Part shown: positions 52,928 to 62,086 of the stretch, in pieces
How the letters are laid out: every line of letters begins with the position of its first letter
How positions within the stretch are numbered: the first letter of the stretch is position 1
Assembly: GCA_963976395.1 (NCBI GenBank)
Contig: CAXBLG010000009.1
Span: 15,588-79,587 of the forward strand
Direction: 5' to 3'
DNA from: UBA11612 sp963976395
Lineage (GTDB): Bacteria > Pseudomonadota > Alphaproteobacteria > Rhodospirillales > Rhodospirillaceae
DNA: 64,000 nucleotides
The notes under the pieces: model-generated
What the model saw: the letters and a program-made list of their open reading frames with translations, nothing else
What the model was told of the DNA's origin: nothing
Database searches by the model: none
Position numbers and translations under genes: made by a program

Positions 52928-54943
52928 ATGCGCGCGAATACATTACGCAAGAGTGCGTTTGCCGTCTTGTTGGGTATGTCAGTTGCGGCGATTACCGCGT
53001 GTAGTCAGCAAGGTGATGGTGATCCTCGCGAACTAGCTGCTGCTAATTGGCCGGTGGTAGGTGGCGATTGGGGTAATCGCAGGTTCTCGACACTAGATCA
53101 AATCAGCACCGCTAACATCGCCCAATTAGGGGGTGCCTGGACGCGCGAGCTAGAGGGTGGCGCGCCGCTTGGCGAGCCCATCATCGTGAAGGGGCGGATG
53201 TTTGTGACTACGGCGCTGAACGCTCATGCGCTCGATGCCGCATCGGGCGAAATTCTTTGGAGCTATACGCTGCCCGCGCCGGTGCAAGGTCTTTACAAGG
53301 GAATGGGCTCCGGCGACGGCATGGTCTTCGTTGGATTGTCCAACTCGCGGATCGTCGCGCTCAAAGAAGATACCGGCGAAGAAGTCTGGACCGGTGTGAT
53401 CGGCGATCCCGATTTCGATCGCCAGGGTCAGTTTATCTCGGGTGGCCCGGACTATGTGGACGGCCTCGTGATCAGCGGACTAGCCAACGGCGATTACGGT
53501 ATTCAAGGTCGGGTCGTCGCACTTGATGCTAAGACCGGTGAGCAGGTCTGGCGCTTCAATACGGTTCCTTTTGAAGGCAAGGGCAGCGAGACCTGGCCCC
53601 AGGATCACGATGATTGGAAACCGGGCGGCAGTGGCGTGTGGATGAACGGAGCCATCGATGCCGACTTGGGTCTTATTTACTTCGGTGTCGGCAATCCTAT
53701 TCCGCAATGGGGCGGTGAAACGCGCGCAGGCGATAATCTCTATTCAGATTCGATTGTAGCCCTGGATATCAAAACCGGCGAAGTCCGTTGGCACTTCCAG
53801 ACAACCCATCACGATATCTGGGAAGCCGATCAGGGCACTCCCCTTGTACTGTATGACGCGTCCGTGGACGGACAGTCCCGCAAGGCAATCGCGGTGATCA
53901 GCACATACGGCTACCTCTTCCAATTGGATCGGGCGACCGGCACGCCGATCTGGCCGGTGGAAGAGCGTCCGGTGCCGCAGCATGAACGCCAGATCACCTC
54001 GCCAACTCAGCCGTATCCGGTTGGCGGAGATAACATCGGCCCGGACTGCGTTCCTGAAGACATGATCCCGGTCGGGTTTAAGGCGATGTGTGTCTATGAC
54101 CCGGTAGACTTCGACACGCCCAACGCCATGTATCCGATATTGTCGACGAGGGCCGCACCTATGGCTTACAGCCCTGAATCCAAAACTTTTTATGCCACGG
54201 GGGCCATCTGGCCCTATTGGCTTAGGCGCTATGAAGACGCCAAGATTTTTGTTTCCGGCACATCGGCGCCGGGCACGAAATACAAAGGATTGATCGCGGC
54301 CATGCACGGTCCCACCAACAGCTTGGTGTATGAGCATCAGGTGCCTTACCGCACCCAGCAGAATGGCGCTGGCTTCATTGCCACGGCCGGCGGTCTTTTG
54401 TTCCACGGCGAGACCGATGGATTTTTTAACGCTTATGATGCCGACAGCGGTGAGAAAATCTGGAGTTTCCAAACCGGCGCCAGTGCTAATAAAACCGCGG
54501 CAACCTACGAAATCGAGGGTAGTCAATATGTGGCGGTGGCGTCCGGCAACGGTGTATGGGCTTTCAAGATCGGAGGGACTATTGCGCAGCGTGAGGCTCC
54601 GCCGGTTCCGCCGGAGGAGGTCACATTCGCGGGGCGCATTGTGCCCACGGATACGGTGACCATCAGTCCGACGATTGAGGACACCGGTCTCGAGTTTGTC
54701 CGTGAAACCTTCGACGAATATGCGTTCGAGCCAAGACGCGTTCGCGTGGCGGTCGGCGACAAGGTGACATGGACCAACGAAGGCGAGCTCGAAAAAACCA
54801 TCGCGGCACAGGATGGCTCGTGGAGCACGGGGCCAATTGCGCCGGGAAAATCCGGATCGGTCACTTTCAAGGAGCCGGGCACCTATACCTATATATCTAG
54901 AGAGTACCCGTTCATGCTCGGCGAATTGGTGGTGGACGAGTAA
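52928..54943 (+). CDS. PQQ-dependent dehydrogenase lipoprotein with degenerate cupredoxin domain
   Basis: A 671-residue exported quinoprotein. The N-terminus is a lipoprotein signal with lipobox ITAC (Cys25). Residues about 38-560 are an eight-bladed PQQ propeller with repeated tryptophan-docking motifs (VVALDAKTGEQVWRF, IVALDIKTGEVRWHF) and the THHDIWEAD segment near the active site. Residues 595-671 form a plastocyanin-like domain, but three copper ligands are replaced: Lys623, Ser657 and Tyr660 stand where His, Cys and His are expected; only Met663 remains. Two cytochrome c genes follow, as expected for periplasmic electron transfer. Substrate unknown. Confidence 0.85.
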   Translation: MRANTLRKSAFAVLLGMSVAAITACSQQGDGDPRELAAANWPVVGGDWGNRRFSTLDQISTANIAQLGGAWTRELEGGAPLGEPIIVKGRMFVTTALNAHALDAASGEILWSYTLPAPVQGLYKGMGSGDGMVFVGLSNSRIVALKEDTGEEVWTGVIGDPDFDRQGQFISGGPDYVDGLVISGLANGDYGIQGRVVALDAKTGEQVWRFNTVPFEGKGSETWPQDHDDWKPGGSGVWMNGAIDADLGLIYFGVGNPIPQWGGETRAGDNLYSDSIVALDIKTGEVRWHFQTTHHDIWEADQGTPLVLYDASVDGQSRKAIAVISTYGYLFQLDRATGTPIWPVEERPVPQHERQITSPTQPYPVGGDNIGPDCVPEDMIPVGFKAMCVYDPVDFDTPNAMYPILSTRAAPMAYSPESKTFYATGAIWPYWLRRYEDAKIFVSGTSAPGTKYKGLIAAMHGPTNSLVYEHQVPYRTQQNGAGFIATAGGLLFHGETDGFFNAYDADSGEKIWSFQTGASANKTAATYEIEGSQYVAVASGNGVWAFKIGGTIAQREAPPVPPEEVTFAGRIVPTDTVTISPTIEDTGLEFVRETFDEYAFEPRRVRVAVGDKVTWTNEGELEKTIAAQDGSWSTGPIAPGKSGSVTFKEPGTYTYISREYPFMLGELVVDE

Positions 54944-54980
54944 AGTTCGGCACCATACGTCCTGAGTGTGGCTTTGTTTT

Positions 54981-55014
54981 TCAGCCCGCCCCGACTGTAT
55001 TCGGGGCGGGCTGA
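54981..55014 (+). terminator. Strong GC-rich hairpin after the PQQ gene
   Basis: A perfect 14-base stem (TCAGCCCGCCCCGA / TCGGGGCGGGCTGA) with loop CTGTAT, 38 bases beyond the PQQ gene stop. No U tract follows on the plus strand, so it may act with Rho or as an mRNA 3'-end protector that allows some read-through to the cytochrome gene. Confidence 0.7.
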
Positions 55015-55237
55015 TGCCATCTTGGTAGGATATTATTCCCGCGTTCGAGAGATCTTTTTGCGGTATTAATGGCAAAATGTCCTGACACCAGTCGGGTGGC
55101 TGGACACGTGGCGTTCGGGCGGTTAGGAAGGGCGCCGTCTGGGCTGGTTGCTCCCGAGTGCTTTTCAAGTCTCTCGAGCTATGTGCATCCGCAGCGATGG
55201 CCGCGCCGGCAAACTGGATCAGTGCAAAGGAACGGGC

Positions 55238-55771
55238 ATGAGCGAAAACAATCAGTCGGCAGGATCTCGTCCGACAGGACTTTATATAGCCGCTGCAGTG
55301 GTGGTGATTGTCATTATTGGTGCGGTGGTTTTCATGGGTGGAGAGTCTTCCGACCCGGAGACCGCTCCAGAGGTCGCGCCGGCGCCCAGCGCCGAGCTCC
55401 CGGCCCCTGCGCTTGCCATCGTCACGGCCAATATACATGACGGCGTGTATACCAACGCGCAGGCCCGCCGCGGCGACCAGCTTTATACGGAACACTGCGC
55501 GTTATGCCATCTGCCGAGCATGACCGGCAAGGAGCCCGCCCCTGAACTCGCCGGCGATCTTTTTATGAGCAAATGGCTTGGGCAGTCGGTGGGAGATTTG
55601 TTTATACGCATCTCCTCAACAATGCCCGTCAGCAATCCGGGTATTTTAACTGAAGAGCAGTACACCGACCTTGTTGCCCTGTTGTTGCAGGCCAATAATT
55701 TTCCGGCCGGGGCAGAAGAGTTGAAATCTGATCAGGATTATCTGGACGGGATAAAAATTCAGTCGAACTAA
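55238..55771 (+). CDS. Membrane-anchored c-type cytochrome
   Basis: From ATG 55238 (AAAGGAACGGGC upstream) the protein has 177 residues: an uncleaved transmembrane anchor at about 14-34, a proline/alanine/glutamate-rich linker (40-60), and a single-haem domain with CALCH at 87-91 and a methionine ligand probably in SSTMPVSNPG. It resembles the cytochromes that receive electrons from PQQ dehydrogenases. It follows the PQQ gene in the same direction, separated by the hairpin. Confidence 0.85.
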   Translation: MSENNQSAGSRPTGLYIAAAVVVIVIIGAVVFMGGESSDPETAPEVAPAPSAELPAPALAIVTANIHDGVYTNAQARRGDQLYTEHCALCHLPSMTGKEPAPELAGDLFMSKWLGQSVGDLFIRISSTMPVSNPGILTEEQYTDLVALLLQANNFPAGAEELKSDQDYLDGIKIQSN

Positions 55772-55943
55772 AACGTAACAGGACGTAACTGGCGAGCCTG
55801 TTTCGCCCTATTGCCGTCACGTTTTGTTGCTAATTGAAGGGTTGAATACAAGTCTAACGTCGATGTGAAATGCGCAGCCAGTTGCGGCCGATGCAAACGT
55901 GACCGTATAGAGTTCAATTCAATAACTAAGAGAGTGAAAATTC

Positions 55944-56321
55944 ATGCGTAAGTTACTTCTTCTCGCGACCGTCATGGTCTCGTTCTCAGCGACTGCGGCT
56001 CAAGCCGATGGTGATGCAGCCCTGGGCAAGCGGCAGTTCGCCCCCTGCACCTCCTGTCATACGGTGGAAGAAGGCGGCGCGAACAAAGTTGGCCCCAATC
56101 TGCACGGCATTTTTGGGCGCACGTCCGGCACCAAAGCCGACTTTGATAAATTTTCCGACGCGATTAAGGCCGCAGCGGTTGTTTGGGATGCCGAGAAGAT
56201 TGACAAATACATCACCAAACCTAGCGAATTCATGCCCGGCAACAAGATGGCCTTTATTGGTCTCAAAAATCCAAAAGTGCGCGCAAACATCATTGCCTAC
56301 TTGGAAGAAGCCACCAAGTAA
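55944..56321 (+). CDS. Soluble cytochrome c2-type protein
   Basis: A 125-residue periplasmic cytochrome with a signal peptide ending AAQA, the haem motif CTSCH at residues 35-39, the VGPNLHGIFGR segment and a Met ligand in PGNKMAFIGL. This is the class I c2 pattern, carrying electrons between dehydrogenases or bc1 and terminal oxidases. Being next to the PQQ protein and the anchored cytochrome, it may be their electron carrier. The start ATG follows an AGAGAGTGAAA region. Confidence 0.92.
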   Translation: MRKLLLLATVMVSFSATAAQADGDAALGKRQFAPCTSCHTVEEGGANKVGPNLHGIFGRTSGTKADFDKFSDAIKAAAVVWDAEKIDKYITKPSEFMPGNKMAFIGLKNPKVRANIIAYLEEATK

Positions 56322-56350
56322 GCTTCTGTTTTGCAAAGCTGAACGATTTG

Positions 56351-56381
56351 ACCGGCGGCAGGAGTTATCTCTGCCGCCGGT
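56351..56381 (+). terminator. Hairpin after the cytochrome c2 gene
   Basis: ACCGGCGGCAG and CTGCCGCCGGT form an 11-base perfect stem with a 9-base loop, about 30 bases after the cytochrome stop. Only a short TT follows, so termination strength is uncertain. Confidence 0.7.
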
Positions 56382-56500
56382 TGACGTATGGGTGGCTCCT
56401 CCTGTGTCAAACCCGCTATAGTTTCAGCCCGCATTGATTTTGAGTGGTGTGTGGTGACCTCGGGGGGCGGGGCGCCGTTCGTGGTTTGGGAGAGCGCCGC

Positions 56501-58399
56501 GTGTCCGACGAATTCACCAAACTTCATCAGCGATCCTTGAGTGATCCCGATGGTTTCTGGGGAGAGGCTGCAGAGGCCGTGGATTGGACGCGGCGGTGGG
56601 ACTCGGTGTTGTCTTATGACACTGAGGGAACGCCGCACTGGTTTGCCGGCGGCGAAGCGAATACCTGCTGGAATGCGCTTGATCGTCACGTTGAGAACGG
56701 CCGCGCTGATCAACTGGCGCTGATTTACGATAGTCCCGTGACCGGAACTGTGCGTCGCCTGACCTATGCGGAGCTGACGGAACAGGTCGCACGCTTTGCC
56801 GGTGTGCTCGCGGGCTTTGGCATTGCGCGCGGAGACCGTGCGCTCATTTATATGCCGCTGGTACCCGAAGCTATTGTCGCGATGCTGGCCTGCGCTCGGA
56901 TCGGTGCGATTCATTCTGTTGTCTTCGGCGGATTTGCTTCCCGCGAGCTGGCCTCGCGCATTCGCGACGCGCAACCTAAAATCATCATCTCTGCGTCCTG
57001 CGGAATCGAACCCACGCGTATCGTGCCCTACAAACCGGTGATCGATGCAGCGCTTGAGTCTGATGGAGGTTCGGTCGAGACCAGCATTGTGCTCCAACGC
57101 TCCGAGTTGGAGGCCGAACTCACCGAAGGTCGCGATCATGATTGGGCTGAGTGTATGGCGACCGCAAAGCCGGTTCCTTGCGTTCCGGTCGCTGCGACCG
57201 ATCCGCTGTATATTCTGTATACTTCCGGAACCACTGGGCAGCCCAAAGGCATTGTTCGTCCATCGGGCGGTCATCTTGTCGCGATGGCATGGTCCATGCG
57301 TAACTTCTATGACGTGCGGCCAGGCGAGGCGTTTTGGGCCGCGTCCGACATCGGTTGGGTGGTCGGTCATTCCTATATTGCGTACGGCCCGCTGATTGTC
57401 GGGGCCACGGCCATACTCTACGAGGGCAAGCCCGTGGGAACGCCTGACGCCGGAGCGTTTTGGCGCGTTGTGCAAGATCATAAAGTCGCGACTATGTTTA
57501 CCGCGCCAACGGCCATTCGCGCGATTAAGCGCGACGATCCGGATGGCACGCTTTTGAAAAGCTACAACCTCTCTTCGCTTCGGGCTTTGTTTCTGGCCGG
57601 TGAGCGTTGCGATCCGCCGACGTCCCAGTGGATAGAGTCCCTGCTCGACATTCCAATTGTGGATCACTGGTGGCAGACTGAAACCGGTTGGCCTATTTCT
57701 GGCAACGCCCTTGGCATTCACCAGTTCCCCACCAAACATGGTGCGGTCGCCAAGCCAATCCCTGGATGGGACGTGCGCATTCTCGATACCGAAGGCAAAC
57801 CGGTGAAAGACGGAGAGATCGGGGCAATCGTTTGTAAGCTGCCTTTGCCGCCGGGAATGGCCACCACATTGTGGAATGCGCCTCAACGGTACACGGAGGC
57901 GTATCTCTCACAATATGATGGCTACTATTCCACAGGCGATGCCGGTTATTTCGATGAAGACGGATACCTGCACGTCATGACTCGCACCGACGATGTGATC
58001 AATGTCGCCGGGCATCGTCTCTCCACCGGCGCGATCGAAGAAGTGATCGCCGGGCATGCCGATGTCGCGGAATGCGCGGTGGTGGGTCTTGATGATGAGA
58101 TAAAAGGTCAAGTGCCTTTGGGACTGATAGTTCTTAAGATGGGTGTTGAGTATGAGCCGGACGATGTAGCTCAAACCATTGTCGCTCATGTGCGCGAGTC
58201 TATGGGCGCGGTGGTTGCGTTCAAGACGGCGGTCATTGTTCCGCGATTACCGAAAACCAGATCGGGCAAAATCCTTCGCGGCACCATTTCTAAAATCGCT
58301 AACGGCAAGCCATATTCAATGCCTGCCACTATTGAGGATCAGGACGTTTTGGAAGAAATCAAACAGACTTTTATGGATGCGGGAGTCGGCGCATTATGA
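56501..58399 (+). CDS. prpE: Propionyl-CoA/acetyl-CoA synthetase (PrpE-like)
   Basis: A 632-residue acyl-CoA synthetase starting at GTG 56501 (GGGAGAG six bases upstream; the frame also opens 19 codons earlier). The ATP motif is YTSGTTGQPKGIVRP, then WWQTETGWPI, STGDAGYFDEDGYL and the catalytic lysine region PKTRSGKILRGT. The segment SASCGIEPTRIVPYKPVIDAAL is a hallmark of PrpE as opposed to Acs. It is the first gene of a coupled three-gene catabolic operon; the real acid could be propionate or a related short acid. Confidence 0.85.
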   Translation: MSDEFTKLHQRSLSDPDGFWGEAAEAVDWTRRWDSVLSYDTEGTPHWFAGGEANTCWNALDRHVENGRADQLALIYDSPVTGTVRRLTYAELTEQVARFAGVLAGFGIARGDRALIYMPLVPEAIVAMLACARIGAIHSVVFGGFASRELASRIRDAQPKIIISASCGIEPTRIVPYKPVIDAALESDGGSVETSIVLQRSELEAELTEGRDHDWAECMATAKPVPCVPVAATDPLYILYTSGTTGQPKGIVRPSGGHLVAMAWSMRNFYDVRPGEAFWAASDIGWVVGHSYIAYGPLIVGATAILYEGKPVGTPDAGAFWRVVQDHKVATMFTAPTAIRAIKRDDPDGTLLKSYNLSSLRALFLAGERCDPPTSQWIESLLDIPIVDHWWQTETGWPISGNALGIHQFPTKHGAVAKPIPGWDVRILDTEGKPVKDGEIGAIVCKLPLPPGMATTLWNAPQRYTEAYLSQYDGYYSTGDAGYFDEDGYLHVMTRTDDVINVAGHRLSTGAIEEVIAGHADVAECAVVGLDDEIKGQVPLGLIVLKMGVEYEPDDVAQTIVAHVRESMGAVVAFKTAVIVPRLPKTRSGKILRGTISKIANGKPYSMPATIEDQDVLEEIKQTFMDAGVGAL

Positions 58400-59640
58400 C
58401 CTTACCGCTAAGCGGCATTCGCATTATTGATCTGACCGCCGTTTTGATGGGGCCGTATGCCACCCAGACTCTGGGCGATATGGGGGCCGACATCATTAAG
58501 GTCGAGGCCCCGGACGGCGACATCACCCGGCAGATCGGTCCGATGCGACATCCCGGCATGGGTCCGGTGTATATGAATGCCAACCGGTCCAAACGTAGCA
58601 TCGCTCTTGATCTGAAAGCGCCGGCGGGGCGTGAAGCGCTGATACGCCTTGTCAAAGGGGCCGACGTGTTTGTGTACAACATGCGGCCCAGCGCGATGAA
58701 GCGGCTGGGGCTGACCTATGAAGATATCTCCAAGATAAATCCTCAGATTATTTATGTCGGTATGTTCGGCTACAGCCAAAAAGGCCCATATGCCAATTGG
58801 CCTGCCTATGATGATCTGATTCAAGGCATATCGACTCTGCCGACCTTAATTGCCCGAGCGGGCGATGGTACGCCGCGCTATGTGCCGAACGCGGTCGCTG
58901 ACCGGGTCACCGGCCTCTGGGCCGTGAATGCGATTCTGGCCGCCATTATCGGTCGCGGCAAAACCGGCAAGGGTCAGAAGATTGATGTGCCCATGTTCGA
59001 AACTATGGCCGCCTTTGTGCTCAATGATCACCTCGGCGGTTTGTCGTTTGATCCGCCGCTCGATAAGGGTGGTTATTCGCGCCAGCTTTCTCCTAACCGC
59101 CGGCCCTACAAAACGAAGGATGGCTACATTTGCACCCTGATTTATACCGACAAACATTGGCGCAGTTTTTTTGCCGCCATCGGTAAGGTCGAGACGTTCG
59201 AGACTGACCCCAGGTTTTCCTCTGTCGGCAAGCGGGCCGAACATGTCGATGAGATTTACGGCGAAATATCGGACCTCCTTCTCACCCGCACCACCGCCGA
59301 GTGGATGGAACTGCTTAAAAAGGCCGACATTCCCGTTACGCCCATGCACGATCTTGAAAGCATTCTGGACGATCCGCACTTGCAAGCCACCGGATTTTTC
59401 ATCGAAGAAACTCATCCAACTGAAGGTAAGTTGGTGAAGATGCGCGTTGCCGGTGATTGGTCCGAGACTCCGCCTGAAAGCACGCGTCATGCGCCGCGTC
59501 TTGGTGAGCACAGCGCCGAGATCCTAAGTGAGGCGGGCTACGGCCCCGAAGAAATCGAAGCTCTGCGCGCCGAACATGTCATATCAACGCCGGACGATAC
59601 GAATCTGCCGAAACCGGCCAAAGCCATTGCCGAGGTTTAG
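58396..59640 (+). CDS. Family III CoA-transferase (CaiB/BaiF)
   Basis: A 414-residue CoA-transferase. The N-terminus LPLSGIRIIDLTAVLMGPYATQTLGDMGADIIKVE is typical, as is NANRSKRSIALDLK; the catalytic aspartate should lie in the YDDLIQ region (about 137). These enzymes move CoA between dicarboxylates or other acids. Its start overlaps the prpE stop (ATGA), and an acyl-CoA dehydrogenase follows two bases after its stop. Substrate unknown; a dicarboxylate such as glutarate or a branched acid is possible. Confidence 0.9.
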   Translation: MTLPLSGIRIIDLTAVLMGPYATQTLGDMGADIIKVEAPDGDITRQIGPMRHPGMGPVYMNANRSKRSIALDLKAPAGREALIRLVKGADVFVYNMRPSAMKRLGLTYEDISKINPQIIYVGMFGYSQKGPYANWPAYDDLIQGISTLPTLIARAGDGTPRYVPNAVADRVTGLWAVNAILAAIIGRGKTGKGQKIDVPMFETMAAFVLNDHLGGLSFDPPLDKGGYSRQLSPNRRPYKTKDGYICTLIYTDKHWRSFFAAIGKVETFETDPRFSSVGKRAEHVDEIYGEISDLLLTRTTAEWMELLKKADIPVTPMHDLESILDDPHLQATGFFIEETHPTEGKLVKMRVAGDWSETPPESTRHAPRLGEHSAEILSEAGYGPEEIEALRAEHVISTPDDTNLPKPAKAIAEV

Positions 59641-59642
59641 TT

Positions 59643-60812
59643 ATGGATTTTAGACTCTCAGAAGATCAAGAAACGATTCGCGAAACTATTCTTGGAATCT
59701 GCAGCCGGTTTGATGATGCGTACTGGTTGAAGAAAGATAAGGAAGGCGGTTTTCCCTCCGACTTTTACGACGCCTTTGCCAAGGACGGCTGGCTCGGCAT
59801 CTGTATCCCTGAAGAATACGGCGGTTCGGGCCTTGGCATTACCGAAGCCTGCATCATGATGCAGGCGGTCGTCGAATCCGGCGCGGGTATATCCGGCGCT
59901 TCGGCGATTCACATTAATATTTTTGGGCTTAACCCTGTTGTTGTGTACGCCAATGACGAGCAGCGTAAACGCATGCTGCCGCCCATCGCCAAAGGCGAGG
60001 TGAAAGCCTGCTTCGGGGTGACTGAACCCAACACCGGTCTCAACACAACCCAGCTTAAAACCCGCGCGGTGCGCAAAGGCGATAAGTACATCGTGGATGG
60101 TCAGAAGGTTTGGATTTCGACCGCGCAAGTGGCCGACAAAATTCTGTTGCTGGCCCGCACCACACCGTTGGAAGAAGTCAAAAACCCGGTCGATGGTCTG
60201 AGCCTGTTCTACACCGATCTTGATCGGGGCGGTCGTACAGCGGTCCGCGAAATTGAAAAGATGGGACGCAAGTCGGTGGACTCGAACGAGCTGTTTTTCG
60301 ACGGTCTCGAAGTTCCGGTAGAAGACCGCATCGGCGAAGAAGGCAAAGGCTTTCGCTATATTTTGCATGGTCTCAATCCCGAACGCGCATTGCTTGGCGC
60401 TGAAGCGGTCGGTCTTGGCATTGCTGCGTTAAATCGCGCGACCGCCTATGCAAAAGAACGTGTTGTCTTCAACCGCCCCATCGGAATGAATCAGGGAGTT
60501 CAACACCCGCTCGCGAAAAATTGGATGGAATTGGAAGCGGCCCGCCTCATGGTGATGCAGGCGGCCTGGCAGTACGACAACGACATTCCCTGCGGCGCTG
60601 CCGCTAACGCCGCAAAATACCTCGGCGCGGAAGCCTGCCGCGAGGCCTGCCAGACCGCGATGATGACCCACGGCGGTTTCGGTTACGCCAAGGAGTATCA
60701 TGTCGAGCGTTTAGTGCGCGAGTCCTTCGTGCCGTGGATCGCCCCTGTGAGCCCGAATATGATTTTGTGCTACATCGCCGAAAAAGTTTTGGGCCTGCCG
60801 AAATCGTATTGA
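59643..60812 (+). CDS. Acyl-CoA dehydrogenase
   Basis: A 389-residue FAD enzyme that oxidises acyl-CoA at the alpha-beta position. Visible are CFGVTEPNTGLNTTQLKTRA (FAD and substrate contacts), KVWISTAQVAD and the C-terminal THGGFGYAKEYHVERLVRESF, where the catalytic glutamate lies in the late segment as in short/medium-chain members. It is cotranscribed with the CoA-transferase and PrpE-like ligase, so the operon can activate an acid, exchange its CoA and start beta-oxidation. Electron transfer flavoprotein genes are not in the window. Confidence 0.92.
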   Translation: MDFRLSEDQETIRETILGICSRFDDAYWLKKDKEGGFPSDFYDAFAKDGWLGICIPEEYGGSGLGITEACIMMQAVVESGAGISGASAIHINIFGLNPVVVYANDEQRKRMLPPIAKGEVKACFGVTEPNTGLNTTQLKTRAVRKGDKYIVDGQKVWISTAQVADKILLLARTTPLEEVKNPVDGLSLFYTDLDRGGRTAVREIEKMGRKSVDSNELFFDGLEVPVEDRIGEEGKGFRYILHGLNPERALLGAEAVGLGIAALNRATAYAKERVVFNRPIGMNQGVQHPLAKNWMELEAARLMVMQAAWQYDNDIPCGAAANAAKYLGAEACREACQTAMMTHGGFGYAKEYHVERLVRESFVPWIAPVSPNMILCYIAEKVLGLPKSY

Positions 60813-60856
60813 TGTATTTGTCCTTAACTCGCGGGCGGCGTTGAGCCTAACCAGCA

Positions 60857-61858
60857 ATGGATATCTTTACGCAAGGCGCGCTCGGCGCCGCTTTCTCTCA
60901 GGCATCTGGCGTTAAAAAATGGCATGTCCGCATAGCGGGCGGACTCGGATTTTTCGCGGGCATGGCCGCCGACCTGGACGTGTTGATTCGCTCGTCCACG
61001 GACCCGCTGACTTTTCTCGAATATCATCGCCACTTTACGCACGCCTTGGCGTTTATTCCAATCGGCGGCTTGCTGTGCGCGATAATACTCCACACCCTGG
61101 GGCGGCGATGGAAATTGACGTTCCGTCAGACCTTTCTCTACTGCACGCTGGGATACGCGACTCACGGCATGTTAGACGCTGCAACGTCCTACGGCACGAT
61201 GCTGTTCTGGCCGTTCAGTGACGAAAGAATATCATGGAGCATCGTTTCCATCATCGACCCGTTGCTGACCGTGCCCCTGGCCGTACTGGTGATTGTCTCG
61301 GGCCTGCGGCGAAGCCCTGTTTATGCGCGAATCGCTGTCGGTTGGGTGCTGGTCTATCTCGCGGCGGGTACGCTGCAACACCGTGCAGCAATCATGATGG
61401 CGTCTGAGGTTGCATCTGCTAGGGGACACGCGCCGATCCGAATTGAAGCAAAACCGAGCTTCGCAAACATTTTGGTATGGAAAACGATCTACGAGTTGCC
61501 GGACACATTTCATATCGACGCGGTCCGGACCGGAATAGCGCCGAAGATATTCGAAGGCACCACCGTGCCTAAACTCGATCTTGCTCGGGATCTACCCTGG
61601 CTCGACCCGGCTTCGCAGCAGGCTGTCGATATCGAACGGTTCCGTTTCTTCAGCAACGGTTTTATCGCGCAGGATCCGTTGCGCCAGAACCGCATTATCG
61701 ATATTCGCTACTCTTTCATACCCAACGCAGTCAGTGCGCTGTGGTCCATAAATCTGACGCCAGGCGCCCAGCCCTCGGACCATGCACGCTACGAAACCCA
61801 CCGCGAACAGGCGCGCGAAAACCTCACCGAACTTTGGAAAATGATGTCCTCAAGATAG
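60857..61858 (+). CDS. DUF457/YdjM-type membrane protein (metal-dependent hydrolase family)
   Basis: A 333-residue protein with four or five N-terminal transmembrane segments and a soluble C-terminal domain. It begins with MDIFTQGALGAAFSQA, keeps the family's histidine/aspartate motifs MAADLDVL, EYHRHFTHAL and THGMLDAATSYGT, and ends in an uncharacterised domain of about 150 residues. The family is annotated as inner-membrane metal-dependent hydrolase by the conserved His/Asp set; activity is not established. It follows the acyl-CoA dehydrogenase after 44 bases but probably is not part of that pathway. Confidence 0.82.
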   Translation: MDIFTQGALGAAFSQASGVKKWHVRIAGGLGFFAGMAADLDVLIRSSTDPLTFLEYHRHFTHALAFIPIGGLLCAIILHTLGRRWKLTFRQTFLYCTLGYATHGMLDAATSYGTMLFWPFSDERISWSIVSIIDPLLTVPLAVLVIVSGLRRSPVYARIAVGWVLVYLAAGTLQHRAAIMMASEVASARGHAPIRIEAKPSFANILVWKTIYELPDTFHIDAVRTGIAPKIFEGTTVPKLDLARDLPWLDPASQQAVDIERFRFFSNGFIAQDPLRQNRIIDIRYSFIPNAVSALWSINLTPGAQPSDHARYETHREQARENLTELWKMMSSR

Positions 61859-62086
61859 CTCCAAATAACAGGCAAAAGGTGCTGTTGGTCAAGCAGTGCC
61901 GTGATTAACGCATATATCTCAACGCTTTGTGTTGACCTTGGAATCTGAGAATGCGATCCAGAATCAGGTGAAGGTCTGCCGCCTGCTGACGCCACGCTTA
62001 CGCGGGGGCCAATGGCAATGATCAAATGCATTGATATGCCTGCCGAGCTGAACAAAATTTATGGCTGAGGAAGGTGGAGATACGAA

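Noticed and set aside
53744..55495. 583-residue open frame on the minus strand opposite the PQQ gene
   Set aside because: It runs antisense through a clearly coding gene, has no recognisable domain and is arginine/histidine-rich, as expected for a shadow frame.
56297..57886. 529-residue open frame on the minus strand opposite prpE
   Set aside because: The plus strand encodes all conserved acyl-CoA synthetase motifs; the antisense product has no family features.
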